This document shows, in pieces, positions 34,377-42,887 of a DNA stretch of 64,000 nt. The translations under genes were made by a program, and so were the position numbers. The stretch lies in contig NZ_PUIP01000004.1 in NCBI RefSeq assembly GCF_002968015.1, positions 124,001 through 188,000 of the forward strand, given 5' to 3'. The notes beneath the pieces were generated by a model that worked only from the letters and a program-made list of their open reading frames with translations, was not told the origin of the DNA and ran no database searches. Numbering within the stretch: the first letter of the stretch is position 1; each line of letters starts with the position of its first letter. The stretch is from Massilia phosphatilytica (GTDB lineage: Bacteria > Pseudomonadota > Gammaproteobacteria > Burkholderiales > Burkholderiaceae_D).

Positions 34377-35273
34377 TCACCAACGCCTGCTCGCGAAACG
34401 CGTGACGAGAAAGTCGAGGAACATGCGGGTACGGAAAGGAAGCCGGCGACCGTTGGGCCAGATCGCGTGCATGCTGACCGCCGGCGGGGCGTACTCCTCG
34501 AGCAGCACTTCCGCGGAACCGTTCTCGATATGCCGCCGAACTTGCCAGTAGGGCGAAAGGCCAGCGCCCAGGCCGGCAAGGACAGCCCGATTGCAACTGG
34601 CGGCATCGTTTGCCTTGAACGGGCCATGCACGTCGATGCGCTCGCTTGCACCACCGATCGTCACGGGCCATTTGCCGCGTTCCGGGCCGAATGACCGAAC
34701 GACGCATGGAAGCTTCTGCAAATCATGGGGGTGGGCAGGGCGGCCGTGTTTCGCCAGCCAGGCGGGGGCGGCGAAAATGACGCGCCGCAGGTCCGCCAGA
34801 TGCCGTGCTCGCAGGGTCGAGTCGGGAAGGTCTCCGATCCTCAGTGCCACGTCCAGGCGTTCCTCGACAAGATTCGCCCGTCGGTCCGACAGCACCAGCT
34901 CGACCTCGACGGCAGGGTGACGCTGCATGAAATCGGCAACCATCTCGACCAGGTATTCGTAGGCGAACAACGGCGGCGCCCCGATACGCAACGTACCCGC
35001 GACGACCTTCTCCTCGTGCTGCACTTCCAGTCGCGCGGCATCCAGATCCGCGATCGCCTGGCGGATCCGCTCTTCGAAGCGGGCCCCGGCCAGCGTGGGC
35101 CGAAGGCTTCTCGTGGTGCGCTGAATCAGCTGGACACCAAGCTCCGCCTCGAGCTTCGCCAGCGAACGGCTGACCGCCTGCAGGGACCGCCCCGTCGCAC
35201 GTCCCGCCGCTGTCAGGCTGCCGTGGTCAAGGATCGCAAGAAAAATCGAAAAGTCGTCCAATCGTCCAGTCAC
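34377..35273 (-). CDS. LysR-family transcriptional regulator
   Basis: 298 aa. The N-terminal winged helix reads FSIFLAILDHGSLTAAGRA, SLQAVSRSLAKLEAELG and LIQRTTRSLRPT. The LysR substrate-binding domain follows (GTLRIGAPPLFAYEYL, DVALRIGDLPDS). It belongs to the large single-domain-effector class that usually controls a divergent neighbour, here the PhzF-like/EamA pair 108 bp away. Base composition looks lower in GC than the flanking genes. No effector can be inferred. Confidence 0.9.
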   Translation of the reverse strand: MTGRLDDFSIFLAILDHGSLTAAGRATGRSLQAVSRSLAKLEAELGVQLIQRTTRSLRPTLAGARFEERIRQAIADLDAARLEVQHEEKVVAGTLRIGAPPLFAYEYLVEMVADFMQRHPAVEVELVLSDRRANLVEERLDVALRIGDLPDSTLRARHLADLRRVIFAAPAWLAKHGRPAHPHDLQKLPCVVRSFGPERGKWPVTIGGASERIDVHGPFKANDAASCNRAVLAGLGAGLSPYWQVRRHIENGSAEVLLEEYAPPAVSMHAIWPNGRRLPFRTRMFLDFLVTRFASRRW

Positions 35274-35381
35274 GGGGATTCTTCCATAAAGCGAGAGAAA
35301 GTATCAAGGCCTCCGCGTATTGTTGCGGCGATTGACGGATATTAACCTGAGTGCTTCCAGACTGTCATCGCGAGATCAAAC

Positions 35382-36329
35382 TTGAAGACCTACCGCCTGT
35401 ACCAGATCGACTCATTCACGCGCACGCCCTTCACCGGCAACCCAGCCGGCGTAGTGCTGGACGCGGACGGCCTCACCGCCGACCAGATGCAAGCCATTGC
35501 GCGCGAGTTGAAAAACTCGGAAACGGCCTTCGTGCTGTCGCCGGAAGGCAAAGGGCACGATGTCCGCGTCCGTTTTTTCACACCCACCACAGAGGTGCCG
35601 ATGTGTGGACACGCGACCATCGCGGCGCACTATGCGAGAGCCGTGGAACTCGGGATCGACAATGCAGAGGTGATCCAGCGTACGCTGGCCGGGGACATAC
35701 CAATTGAAGTGACACGTGCCGATGGCGATCTCCTGGTCACGATGACCCAGTCCACGATCGACTTTGGTCCGGTGCTGGAACGACAGACGGTCGATGCCAT
35801 ATGCGCCGCCCTGCGGATCGAACCTGCGGATCTCGACCACCGTTGCCCGGTCCAGGTTGTCTCCACGGGGCATTCGAAGGTCCTCGTGGGGATCGACAGC
35901 GAAGCGCTGCTGGATCGCCTCGTCCCTGACCTCGACGCGCTGTCGCGACTCAGCGGGGAGCTCGGTTGCAACGGGTATTTCGTCTTTACCTTGAACCATT
36001 CGGACCGCGGCCATGCGGCGCGTGGGCGGATGTTTGCCCCAGCGATCGGGATTCCGGAAGATCCCGTGACCGGCAACGCGAACGGCCCCCTGGCCGCGTA
36101 TATGGTGCTGTATGGCTTGATCGTCCACGATGGCAAAACCGCCTCGCTGGTCAATGAGCAGGGGCGTGCCATGGGACGGTCCGGCAACGTCCGGGTCCAG
36201 GTCGAGATCGCGAACGGCAGGCCCGTGAAGGTCAAGGTGAGCGGCCATGCGGTTGTCGTGTACCGGGCCGTGCTCAGGGTGCAGGCCGGGTCCGCTGGCG
36301 ATCGAGCCGATGCTGCGGAGACAGCATGA
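35382..36329 (+). CDS. PhzF-family isomerase/epimerase-like protein (TTG start)
   Basis: 315 aa. The N-terminus KTYRLYQIDSFTRTPFTGNP with NSETAF (the conserved catalytic Glu) is typical of PhzF/YddE proteins. TTEVPMCGHATIAAHY and PEDPVTGNANGPLA mark the two halves of the diaminopimelate-epimerase-like fold. The start is TTG at 35382, chosen because the family N-terminus begins exactly there; only a weak GAGA site precedes it. The TGA overlaps the EamA start. The reaction is unknown, and phenazine synthesis is not implied. Confidence 0.85.
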   Translation: MKTYRLYQIDSFTRTPFTGNPAGVVLDADGLTADQMQAIARELKNSETAFVLSPEGKGHDVRVRFFTPTTEVPMCGHATIAAHYARAVELGIDNAEVIQRTLAGDIPIEVTRADGDLLVTMTQSTIDFGPVLERQTVDAICAALRIEPADLDHRCPVQVVSTGHSKVLVGIDSEALLDRLVPDLDALSRLSGELGCNGYFVFTLNHSDRGHAARGRMFAPAIGIPEDPVTGNANGPLAAYMVLYGLIVHDGKTASLVNEQGRAMGRSGNVRVQVEIANGRPVKVKVSGHAVVVYRAVLRVQAGSAGDRADAAETA

Positions 36330-37207
36330 CCGCGCCGCGAGGCATGCGGCTATACGCGAAGGTCGTTGTCTGCACATTCTTCTGGGGTGGCGCATTCATC
36401 GCCGGCCGCGTCGTCGCGCAACACTTGCCGCCGATGACGGCGGCCGCGCTGCGGTTCTCGATCGCGGCCGTCGTGTTGATCGGGTGGATCGCGCGGAGCG
36501 GCGGTGTCCAGGCGCGCCTCACCATCAAACAACTGGCGTTGACAGCCGTACTGGGCTTGTTCGGCGTTTTCCTTTATAACGTCTGCTTCTTCGGCGCGCT
36601 CGCCCGGATACCGGCGGGCCGGGCGTCGCTGTTCATGGCCCTGAACCCCCTGATGACGGCCGCACTTGGCGCCATCGTGTTCGGCGAGACGCTGACCAGG
36701 ACGAAGTGGGCCGCGTTTGCGATCTCAGTGACCGGCGTTGTTGTCATTCTCACGCAAGGACGCGTGACGACCGCGCAGGGCCCCCTCGGGACGGGCGACG
36801 CCCTGATGCTGTGCGCGCCACTGTGCTGGGCGGCGTACACGCTGATCGGCAAACGCGCGCTGACCGGGATGCGTCCCTTGCTGGCCACGACCTGTGCGGT
36901 GCTATGGGGCGCGGCGTTCCTGCTTTGTGGCGCCTGGACAGAATACGACCGCGTCCAGTGGTCCGGCATCGGACTGCCGACGTGGTTGGCCGTGGCCTAC
37001 CTCGGGGTATTCGGCACCGCGCTCAGCTACGCATGGTGGTACGATGCCGTGGCCGCGCTGGGATCCTCCCGGACAGCGATCTTCAACAACCTCGTTCCCT
37101 TGTTCGCTGTCGTCCTGTCCGGCATCGTCCTGAATGAGTCCGTCGCGCCAAGCCAGATTGCAGGCGGGACGCTCGTCATTGCCGGCGTGCTGCTCGTCAA
37201 CAAGTGA
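36326..37207 (+). CDS. EamA/DMT-superfamily transporter
   Basis: 293 aa with about ten membrane helices in two EamA repeats (TFFWGGAFIAGRVVAQ; LMLCAPLCWAAYTLIGKR). It also carries ALNPLMTAALGAIVFGE and NNLVPLFAVVLSGIVLNE, the conserved repeat ends. It probably exports a small metabolite or amino acid. It is co-translated with the PhzF-like gene (ATGA overlap) and likely controlled by the divergent LysR gene. GC is lower than in the adjacent mdc genes. Confidence 0.88.
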   Translation: MTAPRGMRLYAKVVVCTFFWGGAFIAGRVVAQHLPPMTAAALRFSIAAVVLIGWIARSGGVQARLTIKQLALTAVLGLFGVFLYNVCFFGALARIPAGRASLFMALNPLMTAALGAIVFGETLTRTKWAAFAISVTGVVVILTQGRVTTAQGPLGTGDALMLCAPLCWAAYTLIGKRALTGMRPLLATTCAVLWGAAFLLCGAWTEYDRVQWSGIGLPTWLAVAYLGVFGTALSYAWWYDAVAALGSSRTAIFNNLVPLFAVVLSGIVLNESVAPSQIAGGTLVIAGVLLVNK

Positions 37208-37225
37208 GAAGTGGCCAGGCGGCCC

Positions 37226-37260
37226 GCCGTCAACGACGCGCTGGACCACGCCGGCTATTG
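37226..37260 (+). repeat. Right copy of 35-bp imperfect direct repeat (hydrolase remnant)
   Basis: Encodes AVNDALDHAGY in the plus frame, a remnant of an alpha/beta-hydrolase C-terminus with no gene body. The mdcH stop codon (37255-37257, minus strand) lies inside it. The three differences from 34307-34341 give E/D and R/H changes and one silent change, so this looks like a diverged homologue rather than a fresh duplication. Confidence 0.7.
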
Positions 37261-38181
37261 CGTTTCGCGGGCGGCCTGCACCAGGGTGTCGAGCCGGTTG
37301 CCGTCCGCGCACAGGGCGATGCCGGCGGCGAAGTCGGCCTCCTGCGCGAGCCGCGTCAGCACCGACCCGCTGGGCATTTCCAGTGCCGTGCGGGCGCCCC
37401 GTTCCCACGCGTGGCGCGAGGTGTCGGCCCAGAGCACGGGCCGCGCCATGTTCGCGGCGAGGTCCGCCACGATGCGGTCGCCGTCGAACAGGGCGCGTGC
37501 CGCGCTGCTGCTGATGTACGTGATCCGCGGGCGCCGGCGCGCGACCTGGTCGCACGCGCAGGCAAGCGTGCGCGCCTGCTCGTCCAGCAGCGGGCAGTGC
37601 GACGGCACCGGCACGGCCAGCCTCTCCGCGCGGTGCGCACCGTGGGCGAGCGCCAGCGCGGCGACGGCATCCAGTGCGGGCGCGCTGCCGGCGACGACGA
37701 GCTGGCGCGGCGCGTTCAGGTTCGCGAGGTAGACGGGCGTGTCCGGGCCGTGCACCCGGGCCAGCAGCGGCTCCAGCTGCTGGCGCGTGAGCCCGCCGAC
37801 CGCGGTCATGCCGTAGCCGGCCGGGTACGCGTCCTCCATCAGCCGGGCGCGCAGTTCGACGAGGCGCATGGCATCCGTGAATTCCAGGACACCGGCGACG
37901 ACGGCCGCCGGCCAGGCGCCGATCGACAGCCCGGCCACCATCGCAGGCAGCGCGCCATGGGCCGCCAGCACGCGCGCCATGGCGACGCCCGCCACCAGCA
38001 GCGCTAACTGGACGGCGACCGTGGAGCGCAGCGCGGCGGCGCTGTCGAGCAGAAGGACGTCGCGGTCCAGCGCGGCCGTGGCTTCGTCCAGCGTGCGCAC
38101 CGTCTCGGGGTGCGGCAGCAGCGTGTGCAGCATGCCGGGCTTTTGCGCACCCTGGCCGGGAAAGGTGAACAGGACGCTCAT
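37255..38181 (-). CDS. mdcH: Malonate decarboxylase subunit MdcH (malonyl-CoA:ACP transacylase)
   Basis: 308 aa with a FabD-like acyltransferase fold. FTFPGQGAQ is at the N-terminus, the active-site Ser is in GLSIGAW, and the His is in PSHCPLL. It loads malonyl groups onto the acyl-carrier subunit MdcC to start the cycle. ATG 38181 overlaps the mdcG stop (ATGA). It is the last gene of the operon. Its 3' end runs into the hydrolase-remnant repeat. Confidence 0.92.
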   Translation of the reverse strand: MSVLFTFPGQGAQKPGMLHTLLPHPETVRTLDEATAALDRDVLLLDSAAALRSTVAVQLALLVAGVAMARVLAAHGALPAMVAGLSIGAWPAAVVAGVLEFTDAMRLVELRARLMEDAYPAGYGMTAVGGLTRQQLEPLLARVHGPDTPVYLANLNAPRQLVVAGSAPALDAVAALALAHGAHRAERLAVPVPSHCPLLDEQARTLACACDQVARRRPRITYISSSAARALFDGDRIVADLAANMARPVLWADTSRHAWERGARTALEMPSGSVLTRLAQEADFAAGIALCADGNRLDTLVQAARETQ

Positions 38182-38786
38182 GCGGCCTCCCATGGATCGG
38201 CGACGAGACGCGGCCCGTCGCCCGTCTTCAGCAGCACGCGGCCGCCGCGCGCATATTCCGCGAGGGCGAAGCCCCCGGCGCCCGTGTCGGCCTGGATGTC
38301 GAGGCGGCACGGCTGGCCCTCCTGCAGCGCGCACAACGCATCCACCAGCGCGGCGGGCGGCCGGTGCGGCAGGCGCACGAGCAGATCGAGGTCGCTCGTC
38401 GTCCGCAGCACCGGGAGGCCGCATGCAAGCCAGTAGCCCGCGCCGCCGGCCGGGCCCCAGTCGACGCCCAGTGCGTCCAGCCGAGGTGCCAGCGCGCGCA
38501 GGGCGGCGATGCAGGGCAGGTCGCTTTCCGCAGTGCGCGCCCGTGCCGCCAGCATGCGCGGGGTGATGACGGAAGCCGCGTCGGCCTGCGCCAGATACCC
38601 CTTGCAGCGCTCGTTGCGCTGCAGTCCGCGCGCGCCGACGGGGACGATGCCGGGCGCCGCCGTCTCCCGCCGCACGACGAGCGGTGCCGCCGGATCCAGC
38701 CAGTCCGGCCGCGCGCCATCGCACGCGAACGCGGCGGGGCGGTGGACGACGAGCAGGTCGTGCGGACGGGGCGCTGTCATGGTCAT
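38178..38786 (-). CDS. mdcG: Phosphoribosyl-dephospho-CoA transferase MdcG
   Basis: 202 aa. The nucleotidyltransferase-type motif TTSDLDLLVR and the block RNERCKGYLA are present. It transfers the prosthetic group precursor made by MdcB onto the active serine of apo-MdcC. ATG 38786 overlaps the madM stop; the in-frame ATG 38780 is an alternative. It is adjacent to mdcH, as expected for the cofactor-attachment and loading steps. Confidence 0.9.
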   Translation of the reverse strand: MTMTAPRPHDLLVVHRPAAFACDGARPDWLDPAAPLVVRRETAAPGIVPVGARGLQRNERCKGYLAQADAASVITPRMLAARARTAESDLPCIAALRALAPRLDALGVDWGPAGGAGYWLACGLPVLRTTSDLDLLVRLPHRPPAALVDALCALQEGQPCRLDIQADTGAGGFALAEYARGGRVLLKTGDGPRLVADPWEAA

Positions 38787-39547
38787 CCCACCAGTGCGCG
38801 GGTCGCGAAGAACAGCAGCGACGGGCCGAGGAGGCAGCCGAGGCCCGTGTGGAACGTCGCGACGAGGGCGCCGTACGGCACGAGCTTGCGGTCGGTCGCG
38901 GCCAGGCCGGCCGAGACGCCGCTGACCGTGCCGGCGAGCCCGCCGAATACCATCGCCGAGCGCGGCGTGGACAGGCGCAGGAAGCGCGCGGCCATCGGCG
39001 TGCCGACCATGACCATGATCGCCTTCACGAGACCCGTCGCGATGGACAGCGCCATGATTTCCGAGCTGGCACCGATCGCGGCGCCGGTGACCGGGCCGAC
39101 GATGTAGGTGACGGCGCCGGCGCCGATGGTCGTGATGCTGACGGCGTCGCGGTAGCCGAAGGCCCACGCGACGCTGGCGCCCACGATGAACGGCAGCACC
39201 GTGCCGAGGATCAGCGCGACGGCGCCCACGAGGCCCGCCTTGCGTGCTTCCACGACCTGGACTTCGAACGCGGTGGCGACGATGGCGAAGTCGCGCAGCA
39301 TGGCGCCGCCCATCAGGCCGACGCCGGCGAACAGGGTGACGTCCGCGAGGCCTTTCTGGCCGCCGGTCTGGATGCCGCCCCAGTAGGCGAGACCGAGGCC
39401 GATGAGGATGGCGATGGCGGAACCGTGCACGCGGCCGAACGTGAGGCGGCGTGACAGTTGCATCGATACGATCATCACGAGGCCCACGAGGGCGAAGGCC
39501 AGCACGAGGCCGTTGTGTTTTGCAGTCTTTTCCAGGAGTTCGAGCAT
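38783..39547 (-). CDS. madM: Malonate transporter subunit MadM/MdcM
   Basis: 254 aa, very hydrophobic, with about nine helices. Characteristic stretches are GLMGGAMLRDFAIVATAFEV, GAGAVTYIVGPVTGAAIG and GTVSGVSAGLAATD. With MadL it forms a sodium-dependent malonate importer. GGAGG precedes ATG 39547. It lies 11 bp after madL. Confidence 0.9.
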   Translation of the reverse strand: MLELLEKTAKHNGLVLAFALVGLVMIVSMQLSRRLTFGRVHGSAIAILIGLGLAYWGGIQTGGQKGLADVTLFAGVGLMGGAMLRDFAIVATAFEVQVVEARKAGLVGAVALILGTVLPFIVGASVAWAFGYRDAVSITTIGAGAVTYIVGPVTGAAIGASSEIMALSIATGLVKAIMVMVGTPMAARFLRLSTPRSAMVFGGLAGTVSGVSAGLAATDRKLVPYGALVATFHTGLGCLLGPSLLFFATRALVG

Positions 39548-39558
39548 GGTGGCCTCCG

Positions 39559-39960
39559 TCAGGCGCGTTGGGTGGCGACGCGGGCTTCGGCGTCGGCCTC
39601 GGGGACCGGGCGTTCGCCGCGGTTGATCAGCGAGACGCAGACCGCGCACACGAGGACCGTGGCGAAGGCGGCGAGCAGGGCGACGGGGCCGCCGCGCAGC
39701 GCCGAGACGACGTTCTGCTGGGCGGCCATCGCGACGACGACCGGGATGTACATCGCGCCCCAGAAGCCGACGCCCATTTCGGTCTGCGCCGGCATCAGCC
39801 CGCGCTTGTGCAGCCACAGGCGGGCGCAGATCAGCAGGATCATGGCGATGCCGACCCCGCCGACATTGGTCTTGGCACCCAGCAGCGTCCCGAGCAGGTC
39901 GCCCAGGAAGATGCCGAGCAGGTGGCAGATGGCCAGCAATGCGGTTCCGTAGATAATCAT
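39559..39960 (-). CDS. madL: Malonate transporter subunit MadL/MdcL
   Basis: 133 aa with about four helices. IIYGTALLAICHLLGIFLGD and GAKTNVGGVGIAMILLI are the typical MadL signature. It is the small partner of MadM in malonate uptake. ATG 39960 has GAGGAG 6 bp upstream; the upstream in-frame start lacks a site. A terminator-like hairpin lies in the 77-bp gap separating it from mdcE. Confidence 0.92.
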   Translation of the reverse strand: MIIYGTALLAICHLLGIFLGDLLGTLLGAKTNVGGVGIAMILLICARLWLHKRGLMPAQTEMGVGFWGAMYIPVVVAMAAQQNVVSALRGGPVALLAAFATVLVCAVCVSLINRGERPVPEADAEARVATQRA

Positions 39961-39979
39961 GTGTGTCTCCTCTTCGTCC

Positions 39980-40023
39980 AAAAAAAGGTGGCCCGGCCGT
40001 GGCTATTATTGTTGGCGGCCGGG
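39980..40023 (-). terminator. Terminator-like attenuator between mdcE and madL
   Basis: On the minus strand the arms CCCGGCCG and CGGCCGGG (39992-39999 / 40016-40023) form an 8-bp stem with a 16-nt loop. A run of seven T residues (39980-39986) follows 5 nt later. The 5-nt gap makes it less than ideal. It would lower expression of madLM-mdcGH relative to mdcABCDE. Confidence 0.5.
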
Positions 40024-40037
40024 TGCTGCAGTGGGAT

Positions 40038-40865
40038 TCAGTCGGCGGCCTCCCATTCCGTTGCGAGCAGCTCGCGCACTCTACGCGACGCGCCGCGGTG
40101 TTGGCCACGGTGGCGGCAGGAAAGGTCGCGGCGCTGATCCTCGAGGATGTCCGCCAGTGCCGCCTCCAGCGCGGCGTGGACGAGCGCGATGTCCTGCTCG
40201 TCCGGCAGCGCGAGATTCGTCAGTTGCAGCACGTCGTGCAGGATGCCGAGCGACGCGAAGCTCTTGATGTCGTAAGCCATCGGCGGCACGCTGGCCGCGA
40301 GTTTTTCCAGCGCCTCGACGGAGCGCAGCGTGACGCGCGCGGCCGATGCCTTGCCCATCGCGTGCACCGCGACGGCCGGATCGTCCAGCGCGATCAGGCG
40401 GTTGGCCTGGTAGCCGTGCGCGAGGAAGGCGCCGGACATCGCGAGGCCGACGATCAGGCCGATGACGGGGTGGCCGGCCTGGCGGGCGTCCGCATACGCC
40501 GCCACGGCTCCAGCCAGCGCCTGGTGGATGCCGTACGCTTCCTCGCGCCGGCCGTAGGCCTGGCTCGGGACGTCGATGACGGCGACGATCGGGCGCTTCA
40601 CCTCGGAGTCCTGGTCGAGCGCGATGACGTCGCGCACGGCCTGCGCCAGGCGCCAGCCTTCGACGAGACCCACTTCGCCGTTGCGGGCGCGCGGGAAGGT
40701 GTTGTCCGCATCGGGCACGACGGCGATGTAGCGTGCCGGCTGACCGGCCAGGATGGCGTCGCAGGCGTGCACGGTCGTCCAGTCGTGGACGGGGTGGGCG
40801 CCGCCCGTCAGCAGCCGCAGCCACATGGCGCCGCGCGAGGCGTGGTGAGTGTGCGTAGTCATCAT
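40038..40865 (-). CDS. mdcE: Malonate decarboxylase gamma subunit MdcE
   Basis: 275 aa of the carboxyltransferase (crotonase-like) superfamily. Stretches such as VIDVPSQAYGRREEAYGIHQ, GLAMSGAFLAHGYQANRLIAL and AVHAMGKASAARVT are typical. With MdcD it decarboxylates malonyl-S-ACP to acetyl-S-ACP. Tandem ATG codons at 40865/40862 overlap the mdcD stop, and AAGGA lies 6 bp upstream of the first. Confidence 0.92.
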   Translation of the reverse strand: MMTTHTHHASRGAMWLRLLTGGAHPVHDWTTVHACDAILAGQPARYIAVVPDADNTFPRARNGEVGLVEGWRLAQAVRDVIALDQDSEVKRPIVAVIDVPSQAYGRREEAYGIHQALAGAVAAYADARQAGHPVIGLIVGLAMSGAFLAHGYQANRLIALDDPAVAVHAMGKASAARVTLRSVEALEKLAASVPPMAYDIKSFASLGILHDVLQLTNLALPDEQDIALVHAALEAALADILEDQRRDLSCRHRGQHRGASRRVRELLATEWEAAD

Positions 40866-41710
40866 GCCAGTCCTTTCGAATAGAGTGCGCGGACGTCCTG
40901 TGCCGTCGCCTGGCGGTCCGTGTCGACGCGGTCGAGGCAGGCGAGGAAGTCGGCCGCGCGGTCGCTGCGGTGCACGGCAGGCACGCCGCGGGCGAAGAAG
41001 TCGATGACGCTGGCGCGCACGACTGCCGTGTCGTCGTCCACGCAGGCGTCGGCCAGGTGCGTGGCCGTGCGCTGCTCGCCGCCGGTCAGGCCCCAGATCA
41101 GCGCGCGCTGGCGGGCATCGAATTCCGCGACGCCGGCTTCCTGCTCGATCACCTGCGGACCGTTCAGGCCAAGCCGCGCCTCGCGGGTCATCACGAAGTA
41201 CGAGCACAGGCCGGCCGCGATCGACATGCCGCCGTAGCAGCCCACCGTGCCCGCGCTGATGCCGATGACGGGACGGTGGCGGCGCAGGGCGACGATGGCC
41301 GACTGGATCTCGGCGATGCCGGCCAGGCCCAGGTTCGCTTCCTGCAGCCGCACGCCGCCCGTCTCGAACACGATCACGGCGTGCGTCGGGATGCCCCGTT
41401 CGTTGTCGCGAGTTGCCAGTTCCAGCGCGCCGGCGATCTTGGCGGCGCCGATTTCGCCCATGCTGCCGCCCTGGAACGCGCCTTCGATCGCCAGCACGAC
41501 GGTCGGGTCACCGCCCAGCTTGCCCTTCGCGACGACGACGCCGTCGTCGGCTTGCGTGACGAGGTTCTGCATCGCGAGCCAGGGCGAGTGCAGGCGCGCG
41601 AACGGGCCGGCCAGTTCGCGGAACGTGCCCGGGTCGAGCAGTGCCTGCGCGCGGCTGCGGGCGCCCCGTTCGATGAAGCTGTCGCGCCGCAAGAGGTTCT
41701 CGATGCTCAT
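40862..41710 (-). CDS. mdcD: Malonate decarboxylase beta subunit MdcD
   Basis: 282 aa, carboxyltransferase fold. FEGTGG-type loops are seen as VFETGGVRLQEAN, with EGAFQGGSMGEIGAAK and ISAGTVGCYGGMSIAAGLC. It is the partner of MdcE in the decarboxylation step. ATG 41710 overlaps the mdcC stop (ATGA). Length is normal for the family. Confidence 0.93.
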   Translation of the reverse strand: MSIENLLRRDSFIERGARSRAQALLDPGTFRELAGPFARLHSPWLAMQNLVTQADDGVVVAKGKLGGDPTVVLAIEGAFQGGSMGEIGAAKIAGALELATRDNERGIPTHAVIVFETGGVRLQEANLGLAGIAEIQSAIVALRRHRPVIGISAGTVGCYGGMSIAAGLCSYFVMTREARLGLNGPQVIEQEAGVAEFDARQRALIWGLTGGEQRTATHLADACVDDDTAVVRASVIDFFARGVPAVHRSDRAADFLACLDRVDTDRQATAQDVRALYSKGLA

Positions 41711-42018
41711 GGTGTGCCTCCGTTGTTGGCAGCCTGTTCGTAAGCCTGCTCGATGCGCATGCGGACGACGCCCGGCGTCGCGCCGTTATCGTTGATCTCG
41801 ATGCGTGCGGCGGGGAGCGTGCCCGCGCCGAACACGCGCTCCAGCAGTGCCTTCCACGTGGCGCCGTAGCCGTCGACGGACGTCTGCACGGCGACCGACG
41901 TGCGGCCGGCGGGCGCCGGCTCCAGCAGCACTTCCAGGTCGCCGGAGCTGACGACACCGCTGACGGTGCGTCCCGCGGCCGGCTGGCCCGCTGCGAATTC
42001 GTAATCCAGTCTCTCCAT
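41707..42018 (-). CDS. mdcC: Malonate decarboxylase acyl-carrier subunit MdcC
   Basis: 103 aa. The prosthetic-group serine lies in VVSSGDLEVLLEP, the hallmark of this delta subunit. 2'-(5''-triphosphoribosyl)-3'-dephospho-CoA is attached there by MdcB and MdcG. ATG 42018 is preferred because GAGGAG is 7 bp upstream; ATG 42024 is in frame but sits almost on the ribosome site. Confidence 0.92.
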   Translation of the reverse strand: MERLDYEFAAGQPAAGRTVSGVVSSGDLEVLLEPAPAGRTSVAVQTSVDGYGATWKALLERVFGAGTLPAARIEINDNGATPGVVRMRIEQAYEQAANNGGTP

Positions 42019-42020
42019 CT

Positions 42021-42887
42021 TCATTCTCCTCGTTCGATTCGGTCCAGCAGCAGCGCGGCCGCCAGCAGGTCGGCGGCGCCGCCGGGCGAGACGTGCAGCC
42101 GGCGCAGGCGCGCTTCCAGCACGTCGAACGCACGCCGGCCGTTCGGCGTGGCGATGCCGCCGCACGCCAGCACGCGGCGCGCGCCCTGTTGGGCCGCGTC
42201 CAGCGCCTTGCGGCCGCCGCGCGCCAGCAGGCACGTGTCGTCCAGGGTCGCCATCACGGCCAGCAGGGCGTTCACGCGGGCGTGGTGCTCGGCGTCGCCA
42301 CGGGCGCGGGACAGTGTCAGCATCGGCAGCGCATGTTTGACCACGTGCGGGAAGCCGGCGCGCGCCTGGCCGCGGGCGCCGCCCACGCCATGCTCGATGC
42401 ACGCGCGCTCGCCCTTGTGGCCCGTGCGCGCCGGTGCGCCCGGGTCGGCGATGGACGCCAGCCGGCCGGCGCGTGCGGCGATGGCGCCCGCGTCGCGCTC
42501 CATCGAGGTCGCGGCCGCCGTGACGAGCAGGCCGAGGGCCCAGATCGCACCGCGGTGCGTGTTGACGCCGCCGCTGGCCGCCATCATCGCCGCTTCGCCG
42601 TCGCGGCCGATCGCGCCGATGCGGCGGCGCAGCAGCGCGTCGTCGTCCGCGATCAGCAGTCCCGCCAGCGCCATCTGGCCGAATGCGGGCCGCAGCGCGC
42701 AGGCCGAGGCGCACATCAGCGGCCAGGACAGGTCGCGGTGGGCGCCCGCGCCGCGCAGGTCGACGAGGCCTGGCTTGGGCGTGAGCATCGCTTCGTCGAC
42801 CAGGGCCGCGACGGCGTGGTCGGCCAGCTGGAAGGCGAGGTCCGGCGCCGCGTCGGCGGGGATCAGGATAGGATCGCGCGCCGTCAT
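42021..42887 (-). CDS. mdcB: Triphosphoribosyl-dephospho-CoA synthase MdcB
   Basis: 288 aa of the CitG/MdcB family: EAMLTPKPGLVD, GVNTHRGAIWALGLL and GARGQARAGFPHV are diagnostic. It makes the prosthetic-group precursor from ATP and dephospho-CoA. The start shares a base with the mdcA stop (TGATG), so they are coupled. Confidence 0.93.
   Translation of the reverse strand: MTARDPILIPADAAPDLAFQLADHAVAALVDEAMLTPKPGLVDLRGAGAHRDLSWPLMCASACALRPAFGQMALAGLLIADDDALLRRRIGAIGRDGEAAMMAASGGVNTHRGAIWALGLLVTAAATSMERDAGAIAARAGRLASIADPGAPARTGHKGERACIEHGVGGARGQARAGFPHVVKHALPMLTLSRARGDAEHHARVNALLAVMATLDDTCLLARGGRKALDAAQQGARRVLACGGIATPNGRRAFDVLEARLRRLHVSPGGAADLLAAALLLDRIERGE

Noticed and set aside
37211-37732. 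Plus-strand open frame starting in the hydrolase remnant and running opposite mdcH
   Set aside because: Only the first ~15 residues resemble a hydrolase; the rest is antisense to a well-supported gene.
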